Shown: positions 8,270 to 18,021, counted from the first letter of the stretch. The stretch is 64,000 nucleotides of DNA from Phycisphaerae bacterium RAS1 (GCA_007859745.1 SMLU01000001.1:3038001-3102000); one strand, 5' to 3'. Notes: generated by a model not told the origin, from the letters alone. Numbers and translations: made by a program.

Positions 8270-8965
8270 GTGAACGCCGCCAGCGCAAACGCCAGTGAGC
8301 TCGGGCTGATCCACGCGGCCGTCAACGGCGACGGGCAAGCCTTCGCCGCGCTGGTGAGCTTGTACGGCCCGCGTCTGCGCTGGCTGATTGATCTGCGGCT
8401 GCCGCCGACCGTGCGGGCTCGCGTCAGCGGCGACGATGTGCTCCAGGAGGTTCTGCTCACCGTCTCGCAGCAGATTCGTGCGTTGCTGGTCGAGAATGAG
8501 GCGGCCTTCTGGACCTGGCTGTGCAAGGTGGTGGAGCAGCGCCTGATCGATGTGCGCCGCCGGCACCTGCAAGCCGCGGTTCGCGATGCACGCCGCGAGG
8601 CGCCGCTGGCTTCGCCCGGGCCCGGATCAACCAGCGTCCGGCTGGGCGCGCTGCTGGCCGACAGCGGCACGTCGCCCAGCGGCCGGCTGCGCTCGCATGA
8701 GCAGCGCGAGGCGCTGCGCGCGGCGCTGGGCGAACTGCCGGAGTCCTACCGCGAGGTGATCGTCCTGCGGATTCTCGAAGGGTTGAGCGTCTCCGACACC
8801 GCCACGATCATGGGCCGCAGTCCGGGGGCCGTGAGCGTGCTGCTGACAAAGGCGGTCAAGCGGCTCGGCTCGGTGATCGCCGCGGATCGGTCGGGCGTCG
8901 CCCCAGGGGACCGCGCGGCGCCGCCGCAAGCGAGGCAGGCAGGGGAGCCGGCCGATGGAGCGTGA
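8270..8965 (+). CDS. ECF-type RNA polymerase sigma factor
   Basis: 231 aa. Region 2 spans residues about 14-100 (DDVLQEVLLTV..., FWTWLCKVVEQRLIDVRRR). Region 4 spans about 145-200 (LGELPESYREVIVLRILEGL, then a helix-turn-helix SPGAVSVLLTKAVKRL). The linker is long and Gly/Ser/Pro rich, and there is a basic/Pro-rich C-terminal tail of about 30 residues. It heads an operon with a 64-aa protein and a large Ser/Thr kinase, all overlapping. This sigma/kinase pairing is characteristic of planctomycetes, where the kinase is thought to control the sigma factor in place of an anti-sigma factor (known arrangement; not shown here). Confidence 0.93.
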   Translation: MNAASANASELGLIHAAVNGDGQAFAALVSLYGPRLRWLIDLRLPPTVRARVSGDDVLQEVLLTVSQQIRALLVENEAAFWTWLCKVVEQRLIDVRRRHLQAAVRDARREAPLASPGPGSTSVRLGALLADSGTSPSGRLRSHEQREALRAALGELPESYREVIVLRILEGLSVSDTATIMGRSPGAVSVLLTKAVKRLGSVIAADRSGVAPGDRAAPPQARQAGEPADGA

Positions 8966-9149
8966 GCCGCAAGGCGAGGATGATCGTGACGCGCCGGTCG
9001 TCGCGCGGATCGTCGAGGAATTCAACAGCGGACAATATCCCTGCGCCCGCCGCATCGCGTCCGAGTCGCGCGGCGAAAGAAAAAAAGTCCGCCGGCTGGT
9101 GGCCCTGGTGCGGTACATTCGCAGCAAGTTGCTGACGCCGCGGACATGA
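8955..9149 (+). CDS. 64-aa basic protein coupled to sigma factor and kinase
   Basis: Starts at ATG 8955 inside the last codons of the sigma gene (11-bp overlap) and ends at TGA 9149, overlapping the kinase start by ATGA. The protein is charged, acidic at first and then strongly basic (ESRGERKKVRRL). No membrane segment and no Cys/His metal cluster. No family recognised. The double overlap implies translational coupling and strict co-expression, so a regulatory link between sigma factor and kinase is plausible. Confidence 0.65.
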   Translation: MEREPQGEDDRDAPVVARIVEEFNSGQYPCARRIASESRGERKKVRRLVALVRYIRSKLLTPRT

Positions 9150-11932
9150 GTCTGGCGGTGGATCATACCGCGCCGCGACATCGCGACATTGCGATCGCGA
9201 GAGAACGCCTGAAGATGACCAGCGGCTCATCACAAACCCGTACTTCGCCCGGCGGCGGCATGCTGCTGGACGAGTTGCTTGAGCAAGTCCGCGGCGGTGC
9301 GGCCCCGGATATCGACGCGCTGATCGCCCGCTATCCCGAGGAAGCCGACTCGATTCGCCAGCTCATCGCCGTCATGCAGTTCATCGACGGCGCCGCTGAC
9401 CGCCTGAGCCCCACCGCCGAGCTGGTCGCCCGATTCAAGGCCGCCGCCGGTCCGCCCGTATTGGGCGATTTCCGAATCCTGCGCGAGGTCGGCCGCGGCG
9501 GCATGGGCGTCGTGTACGAAGCGGTCCAGGTGTCGCTCGACCGTCGCGTCGCGCTGAAGGTGCTGCTTCCCGGCGTCGGGTTCTCCTCCTCGGCGGTCGA
9601 GCGATTTCACCGCGAGGCCCGCACCGCCGGCGCCCTGCAGCACCGCCACATCGTTCCGGTTTACGCGATCGGGGAGCACGATGGCGTGCCCTACTACGCG
9701 ATGCAGTTCATTGACGGTGTGACGCTCTCCACGCTGGTGCGGCTGTCGCGCGAGGAGGGCCGCACGCCGGATGCGGAGCACTTTCGCCGCGTGGGCGAGT
9801 GGGGCCGGCAGGTGGCCGATGCGCTGGCCTACGCACATCAGCAGGGCGTCATTCACCGCGACGTCAAGCCTTCGAATCTGCTCGTCAGCCCGGACGGCAA
9901 CGTCTGGGTCACGGATTTCGGCCTGGCGCGGCGCGACGCGCACGTCTCGCTCACCCTCACGGGCGACGTCATCGGCACCGTGCGCTACATGTCTCCGGAG
10001 CAGGCTCGCGGCGGCGCCGGGCCGATTGACGAGCGCAGCGATGTGTACGCACTGGGGGTCACGCTTTACGAGCTGACCTGCTTCCGCCCGCCGTTTGACG
10101 GGCCCGACCGCGAATCGACGCTACGGCAAGTGCTGCTGGACGATCCGATCCGGCTGCGCAAGTACTGCCGCGTCGTGCCGCGCCCACTGGACGCGATCAT
10201 CCACCGTGCGATGGAGAAAAACCCGGCCGAGCGTTACCCCAGCGCGGCGCTCCTGGCCGAAGACCTGCGCCGCTGGCTGGCCGGCGAGCCGCTCTTGATC
10301 CAGCCGCCGCGGCGGATCGCCCAGCTTCGCCGCTTCATCGCCCGGCACCCGGCCACGTTTGCGACGCTGTCGCTGCTTTTCGTCATCATCAGCGCCGTGG
10401 CGGCGTGGATGAGCGTGCTCTACGCCGACGCCGATCGCATGCGCCGCGAGGCGGAGCGCGCCCGCGCCGCCGCCGACAGCGCCCGCGACTCGGAGAAAGC
10501 CGCCCGCCAGTCCGCGGAGATCGATCGCAACCGGGCCGAGCAGGCCAGCCGCTTTCTGCGCGAAATGCTGGCTTCGATCGATCCCGAGGTGGCCCAGGGT
10601 CGCGACGTGTCGGTGATCCGCGCCGCGCTCGACCGCTCCGCCGCCCGCGTCGAGGCCGAGCTGGCCGGCCAGCCTGAGATCGCAGGCGACGTTCGCATGA
10701 CCATCGGCCAGGCCTACCGCCGCATCGGGCGCTACTCCGACGCGGAGCCGCACCTGTCCGCGGCTCTCGAACTGCAGCGGCAGACGCGCGGCGAAGGGAG
10801 CGTCGAGGTGATCGAGGCGCTGCTCGAATTGGGCGGCCTGCGGCAGGATCAATCGCGGACGGACGAAGCCGAGAGGCTCTACCGCGACGCGCTCGACGCC
10901 GCCCGCCGCACGCTGGGCGACGATCACCTGCGCACGGTGAACGCAGAAAGTCACCTGGCGTCATTGCTCTATGACACGAAGCGTTACGACGAGGCCGAGC
11001 GCCTTGCCCGTCGCGTACTGGCCTACTTCGACGATCCGGCCCGTACGCCCGATCACGCCGCGGTCGCGGCCATCAGCGACCTGGCGGCCATCGCCGAAGC
11101 CCGCCGCAATCTCGACCAGGCCCGCGCCCTCAGCGAGCGGGCCTTGAGCGCCGCGCGGCGCAGCCTGGGCGACGATCACCCGCAGACGATCATGGTTCTC
11201 AACAACGCGGCGCGGATGTTGCATGACCAGGAGAAGCTGGCCGAGGCCGAGCCGCTTCTGCGCCAGGCGACGCAGGCCGCGCGGCGCGTCTGGGGTGACG
11301 CCCATCCGCACACACTGATCGCGATCTACAACCTCGCCGGCCTGCTCAAGGACGCCAAGCGCTACGCCGACGCCGAACCGCTGCTGCGCGAGTGCCTCGC
11401 CGGTCAACGCAAGGCGCTGGGCGAGAACATCGAGGACACGCTGCACACGCAGTCGCTGCTCGGCCAGGTGCTCGACTTCGGCGGCAAGCCGCAGGAAGCC
11501 GCCGATGTCTTTCGAGACCTGATCCCGCGCGCCGCCGAGACGTTCGGCGAGGACTCAGACGAGACGCTGCTGGCGAACACGAATCTGGCGAACGTCCTGC
11601 TGGCCTCGGGCGAGGGTGAGGCGGCGTTGAAACTTTTCCAACATGTCTTTGAACGCGGGCGCGAGACGCGGCTGCGCGGCCATCCGTACGTCGCCATCTG
11701 GGAAGGCAACTACGGCCGCTGCCTGGCCAAGCTGGGCCGCTACGCCGAGGCGGAGCCGCACCTGCGCGACCCGCTCGAGACGCTGCGGCGCAGCTTCGGC
11801 CCGCGGCACATCGTCGTGCAGCGCGCCCTCGAACGACTCGTGGACTTGTACACCGGATGGGGTAAGGCGGATGACGCCGCTGCGTTTCAGGCCGAACTGG
11901 ATGAAGCCCGCGCTTCAGAGCCGCTACCGTGA
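9146..11932 (+). CDS. transmembrane Ser/Thr protein kinase with TPR sensor domain
   Basis: 928 aa from ATG 9146 (a later ATG at residue 24 is possible). Residues about 109-380 are a Hanks-type kinase: GRGGMG (116-121), Lys138 in VALKVL, HRDVKPSN near 237, DFGLAR near 257, and APE replaced by SPEQARG. One membrane helix lies near residues 405-428, followed by a coiled stretch, then about nine kinesin-light-chain-type tetratricopeptide repeats of about 42 residues (ALGDDHP, LREAL-like helices) to the C-terminus. The topology puts TPRs across the membrane from the kinase. Operonic with the ECF sigma factor; likely the sensor that sets its activity. Confidence 0.92.
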   Translation: MSLAVDHTAPRHRDIAIARERLKMTSGSSQTRTSPGGGMLLDELLEQVRGGAAPDIDALIARYPEEADSIRQLIAVMQFIDGAADRLSPTAELVARFKAAAGPPVLGDFRILREVGRGGMGVVYEAVQVSLDRRVALKVLLPGVGFSSSAVERFHREARTAGALQHRHIVPVYAIGEHDGVPYYAMQFIDGVTLSTLVRLSREEGRTPDAEHFRRVGEWGRQVADALAYAHQQGVIHRDVKPSNLLVSPDGNVWVTDFGLARRDAHVSLTLTGDVIGTVRYMSPEQARGGAGPIDERSDVYALGVTLYELTCFRPPFDGPDRESTLRQVLLDDPIRLRKYCRVVPRPLDAIIHRAMEKNPAERYPSAALLAEDLRRWLAGEPLLIQPPRRIAQLRRFIARHPATFATLSLLFVIISAVAAWMSVLYADADRMRREAERARAAADSARDSEKAARQSAEIDRNRAEQASRFLREMLASIDPEVAQGRDVSVIRAALDRSAARVEAELAGQPEIAGDVRMTIGQAYRRIGRYSDAEPHLSAALELQRQTRGEGSVEVIEALLELGGLRQDQSRTDEAERLYRDALDAARRTLGDDHLRTVNAESHLASLLYDTKRYDEAERLARRVLAYFDDPARTPDHAAVAAISDLAAIAEARRNLDQARALSERALSAARRSLGDDHPQTIMVLNNAARMLHDQEKLAEAEPLLRQATQAARRVWGDAHPHTLIAIYNLAGLLKDAKRYADAEPLLRECLAGQRKALGENIEDTLHTQSLLGQVLDFGGKPQEAADVFRDLIPRAAETFGEDSDETLLANTNLANVLLASGEGEAALKLFQHVFERGRETRLRGHPYVAIWEGNYGRCLAKLGRYAEAEPHLRDPLETLRRSFGPRHIVVQRALERLVDLYTGWGKADDAAAFQAELDEARASEPLP

Positions 11933-11960
11933 GTATTTCCGAAGAGTGACCGTGAGTATT

Positions 11961-12023
11961 TCCGAGCCGCGACCGTGAGGGAGCGGAGACTTCAGAACCG
12001 CTTGCTTACGCGCGCGGCTCGGA
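11961..12023. repeat. inverted repeat, CCGAGCCGCGACCGT family
   Basis: Left arm TCCGAGCCGCGACCGTGAGGGAGCGG and right arm CCGCTTGCTTACGCGCGCGGCTCGG. Copies: 12892-12953 (opposite orientation), 34951-35012 and 57277-57359. Confidence 0.75.
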
Positions 12024-12073
12024 AATCGTTCTCGGACGCACTGTGAGAGGGATGCCGCTATGCTCCCCGCTGC

Positions 12074-12859
12074 ATGGGCGACGATCGACTGGCACATGAG
12101 ATCGCCGGCTCCGTCGATGCGCCGATTGAGCTCCTGCCGGCCCTCTCCGAGTTGTTCGCCGGTATCGCGTCGCTCGGCAGCAGTCCCGGCCCGGTCATCC
12201 GCATGCTCCGCGGCGCGGGGCTGCGGCGCGAACATCGCGTGCTCGACCTCGCCTGCGGCAAGGGCGCGCTCGCGATCCAGCTCGCCGCGCGCGTCGGTTG
12301 CAGCGTCCTCGCCGTCGATGCCTGCCCGGCATTCCTGGAATCCGCAGCAGCGTACGCCGTCCGCCGCGGCGCCGCGGATCGCGTCCGCTGGCTGCACGCC
12401 GATGTTCGCCGCGCGCCGCGGCAAGTTCTGCGCGGCGGATCGCGCCGCGGCTTCGACGCCGCCTTGATGCTCGGTCTGTTTCCGCTTGCGGAGGCCGCCC
12501 AATTGCTGCGCCGCCTCACGCGCCCGGGCGGCATCTATGTGATCGATGACTGCGTTCTGGATCACCGCCGCGGCCGGCCGCCGCGCGAGCTCGCTGCAAC
12601 GCCGACGCCGGCGGAGTGCGACGCACTGATCGAGTTGCTGGGCGACCGCGTGGAGGCGATCGACCTTCCAAGTCCCAGCCGCACTTACCGGATGAACGAG
12701 CGGCTCTACGTCCGCCTGGCGCGGAACGCCGAGGCCGTGCGGCGCGATCACCCGCGCCTGCGAGCAGCGCTCCGGGAGTTTCTTCGCCGCCAGCGAGCCG
12801 CCAACGAGATTCTCTGCGGACCGGTTCGCCCGTGCGTCTGGCTGATCCGCCGCCTGTAA
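12074..12859 (+). CDS. class I SAM-dependent methyltransferase
   Basis: 261 aa. Motif I is VLDLACGKGALAIQ near residue 56, followed by the acidic strand end VLAVDACP and motif RVRWLHADVR, then FDAALMLGLFP and the RPGGIYVIDDCV strand. These are the SAM-binding Rossmann features of small-molecule methyltransferases (Methyltransf_11/25). No substrate-specific motif is evident. It is bracketed on both sides by copies of the same inverted repeat (11961-12023 and 12892-12953, in opposite orientation), which gives the gene the look of a boxed insert. Confidence 0.85.
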   Translation: MGDDRLAHEIAGSVDAPIELLPALSELFAGIASLGSSPGPVIRMLRGAGLRREHRVLDLACGKGALAIQLAARVGCSVLAVDACPAFLESAAAYAVRRGAADRVRWLHADVRRAPRQVLRGGSRRGFDAALMLGLFPLAEAAQLLRRLTRPGGIYVIDDCVLDHRRGRPPRELAATPTPAECDALIELLGDRVEAIDLPSPSRTYRMNERLYVRLARNAEAVRRDHPRLRAALREFLRRQRAANEILCGPVRPCVWLIRRL

Positions 12860-12891
12860 CGCAAAAGCTATCCCGTAACCGTCGTTTCGAA

Positions 12892-12953
12892 CCGAGCCGC
12901 GCGCGTAAGCAAGCGGTTTTCACGCCTCCGCTCCCTCACGGTCGCGGCTCGGA
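12892..12953. repeat. inverted repeat, CCGAGCCGCGACCGT family
   Basis: Same arms as 11961-12023 in reverse order, downstream of the methyltransferase gene; it abuts the dus stop codon at 12959. Confidence 0.75.
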
Positions 12954-12958
12954 AAGAG

Positions 12959-14020
12959 CTACGTTTCGCACTCCAGCATTGCACCCGCGGCGATCAGTTC
13001 GCCCGGGCCGCTCTTGCGCTGCACCGGCGGCCAGTCGCGCGCGGGATCGTACCATTGGTCCAGCAGCGCCAGCCACTGCGCCTCCGTCGATGCGCGGATG
13101 AACGCGTCGCGCACCGGCCGCGAAAGCGGATGAAGCTCAGAGAATTTGATTCCGAACTTGCGCATGACGCGCGGCGCCATGCGCGGCCCCTGCGTCCGGG
13201 CGATCAGCTCATAATGCTCGCGGATCACGCGGCCCTGCTCCGCCACGCTCGGCGGCTCCGGCAGCGGCCGGCCGGCCAGCAGCTCGCGGCATTCGCGGAA
13301 GATCCAGGGATAGCCGATGCAGCCGCGGGCCACGGTGACGCCGTCCACACCGGTCGATTCGAGCATGCGCACCACGTCTTCGGCGGTGAACAGGTCGCCG
13401 CTCCCGAGGATCGTCCGCGGGCCGGCGTGTCGCTTGACGCGCTCCAGAAAGCGCCAGTCGCTCGGGCCGACGTAGCGCTGCTCCACCGTACGGCCGTGGA
13501 CCGTGACCGCGGCGACGCCGGCGTCCCACGCCGCTTCGAGAATCTCGAAGAAATTTCGCTCGCTTTCCGGCGAGTCATCCGTGCCGCGGCGCATCTTGAC
13601 CGTCACGGGCGTCGCAGCCGGCACGACCTCGCGCACGCGGCGGATGATCTCGATGGCGGTGGGCGGGTCGGAAAGCAAGAACCCGCCGCGGCAGCGCCCC
13701 AGCACCTTCCGCACCGGGCAGCCGAAGTTGACATCGATCACGTCGTAGCCGTTGCGGGCCATCACTTCGGCCGCGGCGGCGAACTGCTCCGGCTGCGCCC
13801 CCATGAGCTGTCCGCCGACGGGGTGGTCCTCGGCCATGACGTCCAGAATCTCGCGCTGCAGCTTGCCCGGCTGGATCACGATCTTGTCGAGGACCACTTC
13901 GTGCAGGCAGTAGGGCGCCCCCAGGCGACGCGCAATCAGCCGCATGGCTGCGTCGCTGTAACCCGAGAGCGCGGCCTGAACGACGGGAAGCTCGAAGCTG
14001 AACGGCCCGATTCGGAGCAT
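12959..14020 (-). CDS. dus: tRNA-dihydrouridine synthase
   Basis: 353 aa, flavoenzyme reducing uridine in tRNA D loops with NADPH. The TIM barrel begins IGPFSFELPVVQAALSGYSD. The catalytic cysteine is Cys101 in NFGCPVRKVLG, followed by GGFLL. The FMN-phosphate site GSGDLFTAEDV is near residue 210. The C-terminal helical tRNA-binding domain follows (MAPRVMRKFGIKFSELHP). The CPVRKV context is nearest the DusB type, but the subgroup is not certain. It stands alone, transcribed towards the methyltransferase gene. Confidence 0.93.
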   Translation of the reverse strand: MLRIGPFSFELPVVQAALSGYSDAAMRLIARRLGAPYCLHEVVLDKIVIQPGKLQREILDVMAEDHPVGGQLMGAQPEQFAAAAEVMARNGYDVIDVNFGCPVRKVLGRCRGGFLLSDPPTAIEIIRRVREVVPAATPVTVKMRRGTDDSPESERNFFEILEAAWDAGVAAVTVHGRTVEQRYVGPSDWRFLERVKRHAGPRTILGSGDLFTAEDVVRMLESTGVDGVTVARGCIGYPWIFRECRELLAGRPLPEPPSVAEQGRVIREHYELIARTQGPRMAPRVMRKFGIKFSELHPLSRPVRDAFIRASTEAQWLALLDQWYDPARDWPPVQRKSGPGELIAAGAMLECET

Positions 14021-14115
14021 GATGAATTATACGGCGCAACCCTGGAACCGCGCTCCGCACACGCACGTTGGGGAAACCGGGGGGTGCGGGCGTCTGAGCC
14101 TGTACACTTTTTGCG

Positions 14116-14249
14116 TGGAACGGGCATCTTGCCTGTTTCTGAACGCGCCGAGACGGGCGAGACGCCCGTCCCACCCAAATGTTCACAGCCTCAGACGCCC
14201 GTCCCACCCAAATGTTCACAGCCTCAGACGCCCGTCCCACCGAAATGTC
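14116..14249. repeat. GACGGGCGAGACGCCCGTC palindromes with 33-bp direct repeat
   Basis: A palindromic block (14116-14175) is followed by about 2.5 direct repeats of 33 bp (AGACGCCCGTCCCACC + AAATGTTCACAGCCTC). Same core as the 22-bp array at 337-556. Confidence 0.85.
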
Positions 14250-14445
14250 TGTCACGCCATCACCTCTAATCTGGCCGCGGCAGGTTGATTCCGGAAGATA
14301 AGGGCACGATGATTCGCAGATTGGACAGGGCCGTGTCCGTTGAGTGCTGCTGCTGTTCGCGGATCGGATTATCCGGAATGCCGCTCAAGCGTCAGTTCCA
14401 CGTCGTGCGCTCCGCAGCGGCCAATCTCCGCGGATCGCGGATCGG

Positions 14446-16470
14446 ATGGACGTCACGTTGAATCCAGAAACGCCCGATTCTCGTGCCCGCGCGTCCCGCT
14501 TGACAGGGGATTCGGTTGTCCACTCGGGACGGTCCGGCGGCGCTGAAGCCCGGCGACAGTCGACGACCGCTGTGTCGATCACGCGCGCCGACGGAGGGCA
14601 GGGGGTAGATACCCTGTTCCTGGCCGCGGACGAGATGCCGGCATTGGTTTGGTCCACCGGTCCGGGCGGGGCCTGTGAGTTTGTCAATCGTCGCTGGCTT
14701 GAATTCACCGGGGCGGCGTCGCGGGCGGCGCTGACAGACACGCTGGATTTCGTTCATCCCGACGATGTGGAGCACCGCCGCGCGCTGTTGTCAGGCGAAG
14801 GCCAGCCGCGTGAGCCGTTTGAGAGCGTGTTCCGGCTGCGTCGCGCGGACGGGACGTATCGCTGGGTGCTGGATCACGGGTCGCCGCGGTTCGACGCGCA
14901 GGGGGCGTTCCGCGGTTACGCCGGGGTTTCGGTCGACGTGACCGAGTGGCGCGCGGCGCAGCGCGAGTTGCTGGTGCAGCGGACATTTCTGCGCAACGTG
15001 CTGGACACGGATCCGAACCTGATCTTCGTGAAGGACTACGACGGAAAGTTCGTGCTGGTGAACCGCGCGGTGGCCGATATCTATGGCACCACGGTTGACG
15101 CGATCGTCGGAAAACGCGACGCGGACTTCAATCCACGGCAGGAAGAGGTGGAGTGGTTCCTGCGCGACGACCGCGAGGTGATGGACACGCTGCACGAGAA
15201 GTTCATCACCGAGGAGAAGATCACCGACAAGGCCGGCCACCTGCGCTGGCTTCAAACGGTCAAGCGGCCGCTGATCGACAGCGACGGCCGGGCCCGCCAG
15301 GTTCTGGGAATCGCGACCGACATCACCGCCCGCAAGAGCCTGGAGGCGCAGCTTCTCCAGTCGCAGAAGATGGAGGCCATCGGGCGGCTGGCCGGGGGCG
15401 TCGCACACGATTTCAACAATCTGCTCACCGCGATCCTGGGCTACTCGCACCTGCTGCTGGGCGAGCTGCCCGACGCGCGCTCCCGCGAGCAGGTCGAGCA
15501 GATTCGCAACGCGGCCCTGCGGGCGGCGGCGCTGACTCGCCAACTGCTGACCTTCAGCCGTCAGCAGGTCGTCGCCCCGCGCGTTTTTCCGATGAACGCC
15601 GTCGTCCGCGACGCGGAGTCGCTCTTGCGGCGGCTGATCGGCGAGGACGTGGAGCTGATCACCGAGCTGGAGTCCGCCGATGTCAACGTGCGGGCCGACC
15701 CGGTGCAATTGCAGCAAACCATTCTCAACCTGGCTGTCAACGCGCGCGAGGCGATGCCCGACGGCGGCGTCCTGCGGATTCGCACAGAGGACGTCGAGAT
15801 CGACCCCGACACGCGGGTCGGCAGCGAACCGGCGCGGCCGGGACGCTACGTCATGCTTAGCGTCTCGGATACCGGTCTCGGCGTCAGCGACGAGCACTTG
15901 CCGCACCTGTTTGAGCCCTTCTTCACGACCAAGGAGCGCGGCACCGGGCTTGGGTTATCGACCGTCTTCGGCATCGTGCGTCAGGCCGACGGTCATATCC
16001 GCGTCGACAGCCGGCCCGGCCACGGGGCGACGTTCTCCATCTACCTGCCGGCGGTCAGCGGGCCGCGGACGAATGGGGACGTCGTCGAATCGACCGCGGC
16101 CTTTCGCGGCGAAGGAACGCTGCTGCTGGTGGAAGACGAGCGCGAGATCCGGGAGATCATGGTCGAGATGCTGGCGCGGTGCGGCTTTACCGTGCACGCA
16201 GCCGGCTGCGGCGAAGACGCCCTGCGGCTGCTTGACCAGATCGGGGGCCGCCTCGACCTTCTGATCACCGACATGGTGATGCCGCGCATGAACGGCCGCG
16301 ACCTGGCGGCCCGGGTGCTGGCCGTGCGGCCGAAGGTGAAAGTGCTCTACATCACCGGTTACACCGATACGCCGCTCAGCGACGACGTTCCGGCGGGCAG
16401 AGCGATTCTGTGCAAGCCGTTCACGCTCGACGGGCTGACCCGCGCCATTCGAGAGCTCATGGAGTCCTGA
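14446..16470 (+). CDS. hybrid sensor histidine kinase (PAS-PAS-HisKA-HATPase-REC)
   Basis: Start uncertain: ATG 14446 (674 aa) preferred over GTG 14344. Two PAS domains lie at about 57-170 and 180-298 (FVNRRWLEFTG; LIFVKDYDGKFVLVNRAVAD). HisKA has the phospho-acceptor His321 in GGVAHDFNNLLTAI. The HATPase has LNLAVNAREAMPDGG, DTGLGV and GTGLGLSTVFGIV. The C-terminal receiver (555-674) has the phosphorylatable Asp609 in LITDMVMP. There is no membrane segment, so it senses in the cytoplasm, through PAS ligands. The HDFNN motif groups it with kinases that carry C-terminal receivers. No output regulator is next to it. Confidence 0.93.
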   Translation: MDVTLNPETPDSRARASRLTGDSVVHSGRSGGAEARRQSTTAVSITRADGGQGVDTLFLAADEMPALVWSTGPGGACEFVNRRWLEFTGAASRAALTDTLDFVHPDDVEHRRALLSGEGQPREPFESVFRLRRADGTYRWVLDHGSPRFDAQGAFRGYAGVSVDVTEWRAAQRELLVQRTFLRNVLDTDPNLIFVKDYDGKFVLVNRAVADIYGTTVDAIVGKRDADFNPRQEEVEWFLRDDREVMDTLHEKFITEEKITDKAGHLRWLQTVKRPLIDSDGRARQVLGIATDITARKSLEAQLLQSQKMEAIGRLAGGVAHDFNNLLTAILGYSHLLLGELPDARSREQVEQIRNAALRAAALTRQLLTFSRQQVVAPRVFPMNAVVRDAESLLRRLIGEDVELITELESADVNVRADPVQLQQTILNLAVNAREAMPDGGVLRIRTEDVEIDPDTRVGSEPARPGRYVMLSVSDTGLGVSDEHLPHLFEPFFTTKERGTGLGLSTVFGIVRQADGHIRVDSRPGHGATFSIYLPAVSGPRTNGDVVESTAAFRGEGTLLLVEDEREIREIMVEMLARCGFTVHAAGCGEDALRLLDQIGGRLDLLITDMVMPRMNGRDLAARVLAVRPKVKVLYITGYTDTPLSDDVPAGRAILCKPFTLDGLTRAIRELMES

Positions 16471-16473
16471 GGG

Positions 16474-16515
16474 GCGGGCGAGACGCCCGTCCCACCCCCG
16501 ACGCCCGTTCCACCT
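16474..16515. repeat. GACGGGCGAGACGCCCGTC palindrome
   Basis: One and a half copies of the core also found at 337-556, 14116 and 54537, between the histidine kinase stop and the DASS gene. Confidence 0.7.
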
Positions 16516-16572
16516 GACACGGCCGAGCCGCGCGCGACGGGGCACGGCGGCTATACTCGGCCTTCAAATCTC

Positions 16573-18021
16573 GTGAGCATTTCCTGGCGCTCGATCAATC
16601 TGGCGTTCACCGCGGCCGCGATGGCGCTCGCGGCGCTTGTTCCGTGGCATCCGTCGCAGCCGATTCGCTGCTCCGCCGCGCTCGTTCTGGGTACGCTTCT
16701 GCTGTGGGTGAGCGAGATCGCCCCGCTGGGCGTGATTGCGCTGGGGATTCCGATCGCCGCCAGCGCTCTGGGGCTGACGACCTGGAGAGAGGCTCTCCTG
16801 GCGTGGGGCGATCCGGTGGTGTTCCTTTTTCTCGGGGCGTTCCTGCTGGCGCGGGCGCTGGACAAGCACGGCGCGTTCGACCCGCTCATCCGTTCGCGCC
16901 GGGTGCAGGCCGCTTCAGGCTCGGCGGTCATGCTGATTTTGGGCGTGCTGCTCGTGTCGGGCGCGCTCTCAACCGTTCAGAACAACACCGCGGTCGCCGC
17001 CATGCTGCTGCCGGCGGCGCTGGCTCTGGCGCGGCGCAGCGCGGCGCCGGCGGGCGTGCTGCTGGCGCTCTCCTACGGTGCGACGCTGGGGGGGATGGCG
17101 ACGCCTGTCGGCACGGCCCCCAACTTCCTCGGCTTCGCGGAGATGAAGCGCGTTGGCGCCGACGTTGGCTTTCTCTCGTGGATGGCCGTGGGGGTTCCGG
17201 TTTGGCTGGGGACGACGCTCGTCGCGTGGGCGACGCTCGCCGTCTCGGCCCGGTTTTTCCGTTCGGCCGCAGTTGAGCCGTCGTCCGGGTGGTTCGAGCC
17301 GTTCGTCGTGACTGATGTGGGGCCCGAGCCGGCCTGGGCCGACGGCGGGCGACGCTGGAACGAGGACGCCGCCGCGCGGCGCTGGACCTGGGCGGCGGTT
17401 ATCGGGACGGCGTCCATCTGGCTGACCGCGGACCTGTTCGTGAACGTGCTGGCGCTGCCGGGCGAGACGGCGGCGGCGATCAAGCGATACCTTCCGGAGT
17501 CGCTGATCCCGATCGCGGCGGCGCTTCTGCTGTTCATCGTGCGAACCGGCCCGCAGCGCCGGCCGGTGCTGGATCGCCACGATTTTCAAGCGCTCGATTG
17601 GGATACGCTGTTTCTGATCGCGGGCGGTCTATGCCTGGGTCGCGTGCTGGAGAGCACCGGCACGGCGCGGGCCGTCGCCGACTGGGTCGCAGGGCTCCAG
17701 GTGTCAGAAATGGTGCTGATGCTGGCGCTGGGGGGCGTGACGGTGCTGCTCTCGGAGCTGACCAGCAACACGGCGACGGCGGCGCTGATGGTGCCGATTG
17801 CGACGGCGCTGGCCGGGCCGATGAACGTGTCGCCGGCGAAGGCGATCTACCTGGTAGCGCTGTCCGCCAGCCTCGGGTTCGTGCTGCCGGTGTCGACGCC
17901 GCCGAACGCGATCGTGTACGGAACGCGGCTGATTCCGCTGCGGCAAATGGCGCTGTGCGGCGTGGTGATTGACGGGCTGTCGCTTGTGTGGGTGGTGGTC
18001 TGCGTCCGGTTGCTGGCGTGA
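16573..18021 (+). CDS. DASS / SLC13-family anion:sodium symporter
   Basis: 482 aa from GTG 16573, about 11-12 membrane segments. Recognised by the duplicated hairpin pattern: NNTAVAAMLLPAAL in the first half and ELTSNTATAALMVPIATAL in the second, both the SNT-type Na+/substrate loops, with a GGMATPVGTAPN segment and the terminal VLPVSTPPNAIVYGT. The family imports C4-dicarboxylates, citrate, sulfate or phosphate with Na+. The substrate cannot be read from sequence. A TATACT hexamer sits only about 20 bp upstream of the start, so the leader would be very short. Confidence 0.88.
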   Translation: MSISWRSINLAFTAAAMALAALVPWHPSQPIRCSAALVLGTLLLWVSEIAPLGVIALGIPIAASALGLTTWREALLAWGDPVVFLFLGAFLLARALDKHGAFDPLIRSRRVQAASGSAVMLILGVLLVSGALSTVQNNTAVAAMLLPAALALARRSAAPAGVLLALSYGATLGGMATPVGTAPNFLGFAEMKRVGADVGFLSWMAVGVPVWLGTTLVAWATLAVSARFFRSAAVEPSSGWFEPFVVTDVGPEPAWADGGRRWNEDAAARRWTWAAVIGTASIWLTADLFVNVLALPGETAAAIKRYLPESLIPIAAALLLFIVRTGPQRRPVLDRHDFQALDWDTLFLIAGGLCLGRVLESTGTARAVADWVAGLQVSEMVLMLALGGVTVLLSELTSNTATAALMVPIATALAGPMNVSPAKAIYLVALSASLGFVLPVSTPPNAIVYGTRLIPLRQMALCGVVIDGLSLVWVVVCVRLLA

